The notes below the pieces were generated by a model. The model made no database searches and had not been told where the DNA came from. It saw only the letters and a program-made list of their open reading frames with translations. Below are positions 41,504 to 44,389 of a DNA stretch of 44,389 nucleotides, one piece after another. The DNA is from Acidobacteriota bacterium. GTDB lineage: Bacteria; Acidobacteriota; UBA6911. The DNA lies in NCBI GenBank assembly GCA_012729555.1, contig JAAYCX010000009.1, positions 1-44,389 on the forward strand, read 5' to 3'. The stretch's first letter is position 1, and every line of letters begins with the position of its first letter. A program made the position numbers and the translations under genes.

Positions 41504-42472
41504 CTATAAAACTCCGTTTCCTTTGAGGATGAGCACGACCAGGAGCTGGACCAGGCTCGCGGGCGCGAGGTACTTCCAGCTGAAGGTCACGATCTGGTCG
41601 ATGCGGATCCGGGCGAAGGAGGCGCGGATCACGCTGAGCAGAAACACGACGATCGAAGTCTTGACCAGCAGCCACAGCCCGCCGATCCAGAGCCCCCCGG
41701 GGAACCCGCCCAGAAAGAGGGCGGCGATGAAGGCCGACCCCACCAGCATGAGGATGTCCTTCTGGATGCGGAACATCGCCAGTTTTTTCCCGCTGTACTC
41801 GGTGAGCGGCCCGCCCACCACTTCCGTTTCCGCCTCGGGGATGTCGAAGGGCACCCGCTCCAGCTTCGCCTGCAGCGTCAGGAGCGCCACCAGGAAGGCC
41901 AGGAGCTGGATCCCGATCACCCACCAGGAGCCGCTGGTCCAGGGGTAGACCGCGATCGTCCGGATCTGCCAGCTCCCGGCGACCACGGCCGGGGTCAGCA
42001 GGGCCAGGAAGAAGGGGACCTCGTAGGCGAACAGCTGCGTCAGCACCCGCGTCGCACCGATCAGGCTGTAGGGACTGACCGAAAACCACCCGGCCAGAAA
42101 GAGCACCAGCGAGGGGAGGGAGAGCAGGTACAGCACCACGATCAGGTCCCCCTCGAAGGAGTTGTAGGGGGTGAAGAGCCAGACCGGCAGGTAGAGCCCG
42201 GCGGTGACCACGGCCGCCAGCCCCAGGATCGGCATGAGGCTGAACATGAAGCGGTCGGCCCGGGCCGGCACGATATCCTCCTTGAAGAAGAGCTTCAGGA
42301 TATCGGCCACCGGCTGAAGCAGCCCGGCGTAGCCCGTGTAGAGCGGCCCCCGGCGGTTCTGCATGCGCGCGTAGAATTTCCGGTCCATCCACTCCAGGTA
42401 GGTCGAAAAGACGAACTGGAAGAGAAAACCGGGGAACACCAGGATATAGAGCAGCGGTTTGACGACGTCCAT
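41504..42472 (-). CDS. NuoH/MbhM/EchB-like membrane subunit of group 4 hydrogenase
   Basis: A 322-residue protein with about eight membrane helices, the NuoH homologue that links the hydrogenase arm to the ion-translocating membrane arm. 'YLEWMDRKFYARMQNRRGP' read as ARMQNRRGPLYTGYAGLLQP is the conserved first cytoplasmic loop, and 'LERVPFDIPEAETEVVGGP' read as PFDIPEAETEVVGG is the acidic loop of quinone/ion coupling. The start at 42472 is preferred over 42484 because GGGGG stands five bases ahead, inside what would be the extra residues. It lies between the NuoD- and NuoI-like genes. Confidence 0.9.
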   Translation of the reverse strand: MDVVKPLLYILVFPGFLFQFVFSTYLEWMDRKFYARMQNRRGPLYTGYAGLLQPVADILKLFFKEDIVPARADRFMFSLMPILGLAAVVTAGLYLPVWLFTPYNSFEGDLIVVLYLLSLPSLVLFLAGWFSVSPYSLIGATRVLTQLFAYEVPFFLALLTPAVVAGSWQIRTIAVYPWTSGSWWVIGIQLLAFLVALLTLQAKLERVPFDIPEAETEVVGGPLTEYSGKKLAMFRIQKDILMLVGSAFIAALFLGGFPGGLWIGGLWLLVKTSIVVFLLSVIRASFARIRIDQIVTFSWKYLAPASLVQLLVVLILKGNGVL

Positions 42473-42487
42473 CCGATCCCCCATGAA

Positions 42488-43687
42488 TCAGAAACGAATT
42501 CCCTTGTTCTTGCCGTACCATTCGATGCCGCGGCGGCGCAGATCCTCCCACGTCGTCACCTGGACCCCCTTCTTCCGGTCGCGCAGCACGATGGCCATGC
42601 GGTCGGTGCAGGAAAAGCAGGGATCGATCGAGGCGATGGCGATCGGGATGTCGGCGACATAGGCGCCGATCACCGATTCCGTGGCAGCCTCCAGGTTCGC
42701 CAGCGTGGGGGCGCGCACCCGCACCCTCTCCGGCTTGTCGGTGCCGTTGCTGCGGACGAAGTGGACGTCCTCGCCGCGGGGCGCCTCGTAGCGGCTCAAC
42801 GCGGCCCCCTCGGGAACCCGGCGCGACACCTTGGCCAGGGCGATCTCCCCCTCGGGCATGGTATCGAGCAGCTGCTCGATGATGTTGCACGACTCGATCA
42901 TCTCGTAAACGCGCACGATGACGCGCCCCATGATGTCGCAGAGGTCGGAGGTGACCAGCTTGAAGTCCATTTCGGCGTAGCAGGCGTACGGGTCGTTCTT
43001 CCGGACGTCGGTCGCCACGTTGCTCGCCCGGGCGAACGGCCCCACGGCGCACATCTCCGCCGCCCGCTCGGCCGACAGGGTGCCCACCCCCTGGATCCGG
43101 GCGACGAAGCTCGGCTCGTTGGTGCCGATCTTGGCGTAGTAATCGAGCCGCTGCCGGAGCGTCTTCAGGATGCCCAGGATCTCCTTGCGCTGCGCGTCGG
43201 TGATGTCGCGCCGCACCCCGCCGATGGTGTTGATGGCGTAGTTGACCCGGTTCCCGCTGATCTTCTCCAGGATGTCCATGACCAGCTCGCGGTCGCGCCA
43301 GACCAGCATGAAGAGGGAGTCGAAACCGACCTCGTGGGCGGCGACCCCGAGCCAGAGGAGGTGGCTGTGGAGCCTCTCCAGCTCGCAGTCCACCATGCGC
43401 AGGTAGAGCCCCCGTTTGGGGACCTCGAGCTTCATGATCTCCTCGACCGCCTGGACGAAGGCGGTGGTGTGCGAATGCGAACAGATGCCGCACACCCGCT
43501 CCAGGAGGTACATGGCCTGGTAATAGTTCCGGGCCTCGCACCCTTTCTCGATCCCCCGGTGGTTGTATCCGAAATTCATCCGGGCGCCGACGATCTCCTC
43601 GCCCTGGATGTCGAAATCGAATTTCGCCGGCTCCTTGAGGAACGGGTGCTGCGGACCTACGGGTAAACGAAAGACCGATTCTTCCAT
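42488..43687 (-). CDS. [NiFe] hydrogenase group 4 large (catalytic) subunit (MbhL/EchE/HycE-like)
   Basis: A 399-residue protein holding the nickel-iron site. The four cysteine ligands are C66 and C69 in 'RVCGICSHSH' and C357 and C360 in 'DPCFSCTDR'. This L1/L2 pair shows it is a hydrogenase and not a complex I NuoD, which has lost the cysteines. A 36-residue tail follows R363, the expected HycI cleavage point, as in E. coli HycE. The large and NuoC-like subunits are separate genes here, unlike fused HycE. The complex would interconvert H2 and protons with ferredoxin while pumping ions. The start at 43687 is supported by the conserved 'GPQHPFL' that follows. Confidence 0.95.
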   Translation of the reverse strand: MEESVFRLPVGPQHPFLKEPAKFDFDIQGEEIVGARMNFGYNHRGIEKGCEARNYYQAMYLLERVCGICSHSHTTAFVQAVEEIMKLEVPKRGLYLRMVDCELERLHSHLLWLGVAAHEVGFDSLFMLVWRDRELVMDILEKISGNRVNYAINTIGGVRRDITDAQRKEILGILKTLRQRLDYYAKIGTNEPSFVARIQGVGTLSAERAAEMCAVGPFARASNVATDVRKNDPYACYAEMDFKLVTSDLCDIMGRVIVRVYEMIESCNIIEQLLDTMPEGEIALAKVSRRVPEGAALSRYEAPRGEDVHFVRSNGTDKPERVRVRAPTLANLEAATESVIGAYVADIPIAIASIDPCFSCTDRMAIVLRDRKKGVQVTTWEDLRRRGIEWYGKNKGIRF

Positions 43688-43688
43688 G

Positions 43689-44156
43689 CTATGCTCCCTC
43701 CTGTGCAGCTTCTTCCTCCGGGCGGGGAATCTGCACGTCCTTGCGCAAGGGGTAGACGCCCTCGGGCCAGTCCTCGGGGACCGCCTGGCGCCGCAGGTCC
43801 GGGTGCCCGACCGGAACGATGCCGAGCAGGTCCTTCATCTCCCGCTCGTACACCGCCGCCCCCGGGATGCGCCCGGCCAGCGAGGGGACCTCGGGCTTGT
43901 CGTGGTCCAGGCGGACCTGCAGGATGATCACCCGCTCGCCGGTAAAGACGTAATTCGCCTGGAAGGCGTCCCGCAGGTCCTCGCCGACGATGACGGCCAG
44001 CTGCCTGAGCGAAAAACGCTCCCACAGGGTGCCGACCGCGGGGATCAGCTGCTCGGGGGTCAGGGTGACCCACAGCCTCCCCTTCGCGCCCGCCGTTACC
44101 GTGGAATCGGGGAACGCCTCCCTCACCCTGGATTCGTAATCGTCTGTCATGGACAT
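43689..44156 (-). CDS. NuoC/MbhK/EchD-like subunit of group 4 hydrogenase
   Basis: A 155-residue soluble subunit. 'DAFQANYVFTGERVIILQVRL' read as FTGERVIILQVRLD and the C-terminal 'PGAAVYEREMKDLLGIVPVGHPDLRR', read as YEREMKDLLGI and GHPDLRRQAVPEDWP, match the 30-kDa NuoC pattern ('ERE..DL.GI...GHPDLRRILMPEDWEG'). It packs between the NuoB- and NuoD-like subunits. It ends one base from the large-subunit start. The C-terminal tail beyond the motif is acidic. Confidence 0.9.
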   Translation of the reverse strand: MSMTDDYESRVREAFPDSTVTAGAKGRLWVTLTPEQLIPAVGTLWERFSLRQLAVIVGEDLRDAFQANYVFTGERVIILQVRLDHDKPEVPSLAGRIPGAAVYEREMKDLLGIVPVGHPDLRRQAVPEDWPEGVYPLRKDVQIPRPEEEAAQEGA

Positions 44157-44165
44157 CTCCTCCCT

Positions 44166-44389
44166 TTACGCCGATTTAGTCTGCAGGCTGCCGAGCAGCT
44201 TGGCCACGCCGTCGATGATCGCCTCGGGGCGCACCGGGCACCCGGGAATGTAGGCGGACACCGGGACGACCTTGTCGATCCCCTCCAGGACATTATAGCA
44301 TCCCCGGAAGGCTCCGCCACTGCAGGCACATGCGCCGACCGCGACAACGAATTTCGGTTCCGGCATCTGGTCGTAGATGCGCTTGAGCC
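44166..44389 (-). CDS. NuoB/MbhJ/EchC-like small subunit of group 4 hydrogenase, partial
   Basis: Only the last 73 residues or so are in the window; the gene starts beyond 44389. '[11 protein letters not shown]' and '[15 protein letters not shown]' contain [4Fe-4S] cluster ligands of the NuoB/small-subunit family, which carries the cluster nearest the nickel site. The frame continues beyond the ATG at 44366 ('LKRIYDQ'), so that ATG is internal. The gene order small, NuoC, large, NuoH, NuoI equals mbhJ-K-L-M-N of Mbh hydrogenases, so Mrp-antiporter-like subunits may lie upstream. Confidence 0.9.
   Translation of the reverse strand, partial: LKRIYDQMPEPKFVVAVGACACSGGAFRGCYNVLEGIDKVVPVSAYIPGCPVRPEAIIDGVAKLLGSLQTKSA

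Noticed and set aside
42488-43687. Complex I NuoD instead of a hydrogenase large subunit
   Set aside because: All four nickel-binding cysteines and a protease-cleavable tail are present, with hycI adjacent.
1-44389. CRISPR arrays, insertion sequences, phage genes, tRNA and rRNA genes
   Set aside because: No regularly spaced repeats, transposase or integrase motifs, or tRNA/rRNA-like sequences were seen on either strand.

Overview
The window is a GC-rich (by eye around two-thirds G+C), densely packed stretch of bacterial chromosome. It carries about 36 protein genes, 34 of them complete. I see no tRNA or rRNA gene, insertion sequence, phage gene or CRISPR array. The outer-membrane efflux channel, RND pump and periplasmic adaptor show a Gram-negative cell. 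The [NiFe] hydrogenase of the energy-converting (group 4) type and the selenium-handling genes point to an anaerobic or facultative lifestyle. The gene mix would suit an Acidobacteriota- or Desulfobacterota-like organism, but no marker here settles the phylum.

Layout. 1-1516: the end of a core-2-type glycosyltransferase and a GT87-type membrane glycosyltransferase. 1513-2601: leuB, convergent. 2806-4471: a sodium symporter of the NSS family with a 34-residue, MetS-like partner that is easily missed. 4526-9769 (minus): an operon of a KamA-family aminomutase, a DUF5752 protein, the trehalose synthase TreT and a Tat-exported fucose-isomerase-like protein. 10033-18778 (plus): a diverging run of a large STAND-like ATPase, an MscS channel, a tandem universal stress protein, glycogen branching enzyme GlgB and a fused OtsA-OtsB trehalose synthase/phosphatase. 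18756-21614 (minus): a ClC channel fused to CBS, membrane-helix and TPR regions. Together 6-21.6 kb reads as an osmotic-stress island: two routes to trehalose, a possible beta-amino-acid osmolyte enzyme, a pressure-release channel with its own ATPase, and a chloride transporter.

21966-24140 is glutamine synthetase III behind a good sigma-54 promoter candidate. 24159-24950 is a YqeB-like selenium-dependent molybdenum hydroxylase maturation factor. 24998-31210 is a four-gene heavy-metal efflux operon (small Cys/His protein, CzcC-, CzcB- and CzcA-like). 31371-38182 is mixed: an EF-P paralogue of the EfpL/YeiP type, a TauE permease, a PepSY membrane protein, an MFS carrier, a Tat-exported flavodoxin, and a PAS-GGDEF/DUF1684 pair.

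38444-40606 holds a molybdate-binding Mop protein, YedF and SelD. SelD is itself a selenoprotein: its true start lies upstream of an in-frame TGA that sits exactly at the catalytic position and is followed by a SECIS-like hairpin. From 44389 back to 40607 lie five Mbh/Ech-type membrane hydrogenase subunits and the maturation protease HycI.

The strongest leads for something new are the ATPase-MscS pair inside the trehalose island, the KamA homologue with both lysine-binding carboxylates replaced by basic residues, the ClC-CBS-TPR fusion, and an unidentified structured leader at 38269-38374.
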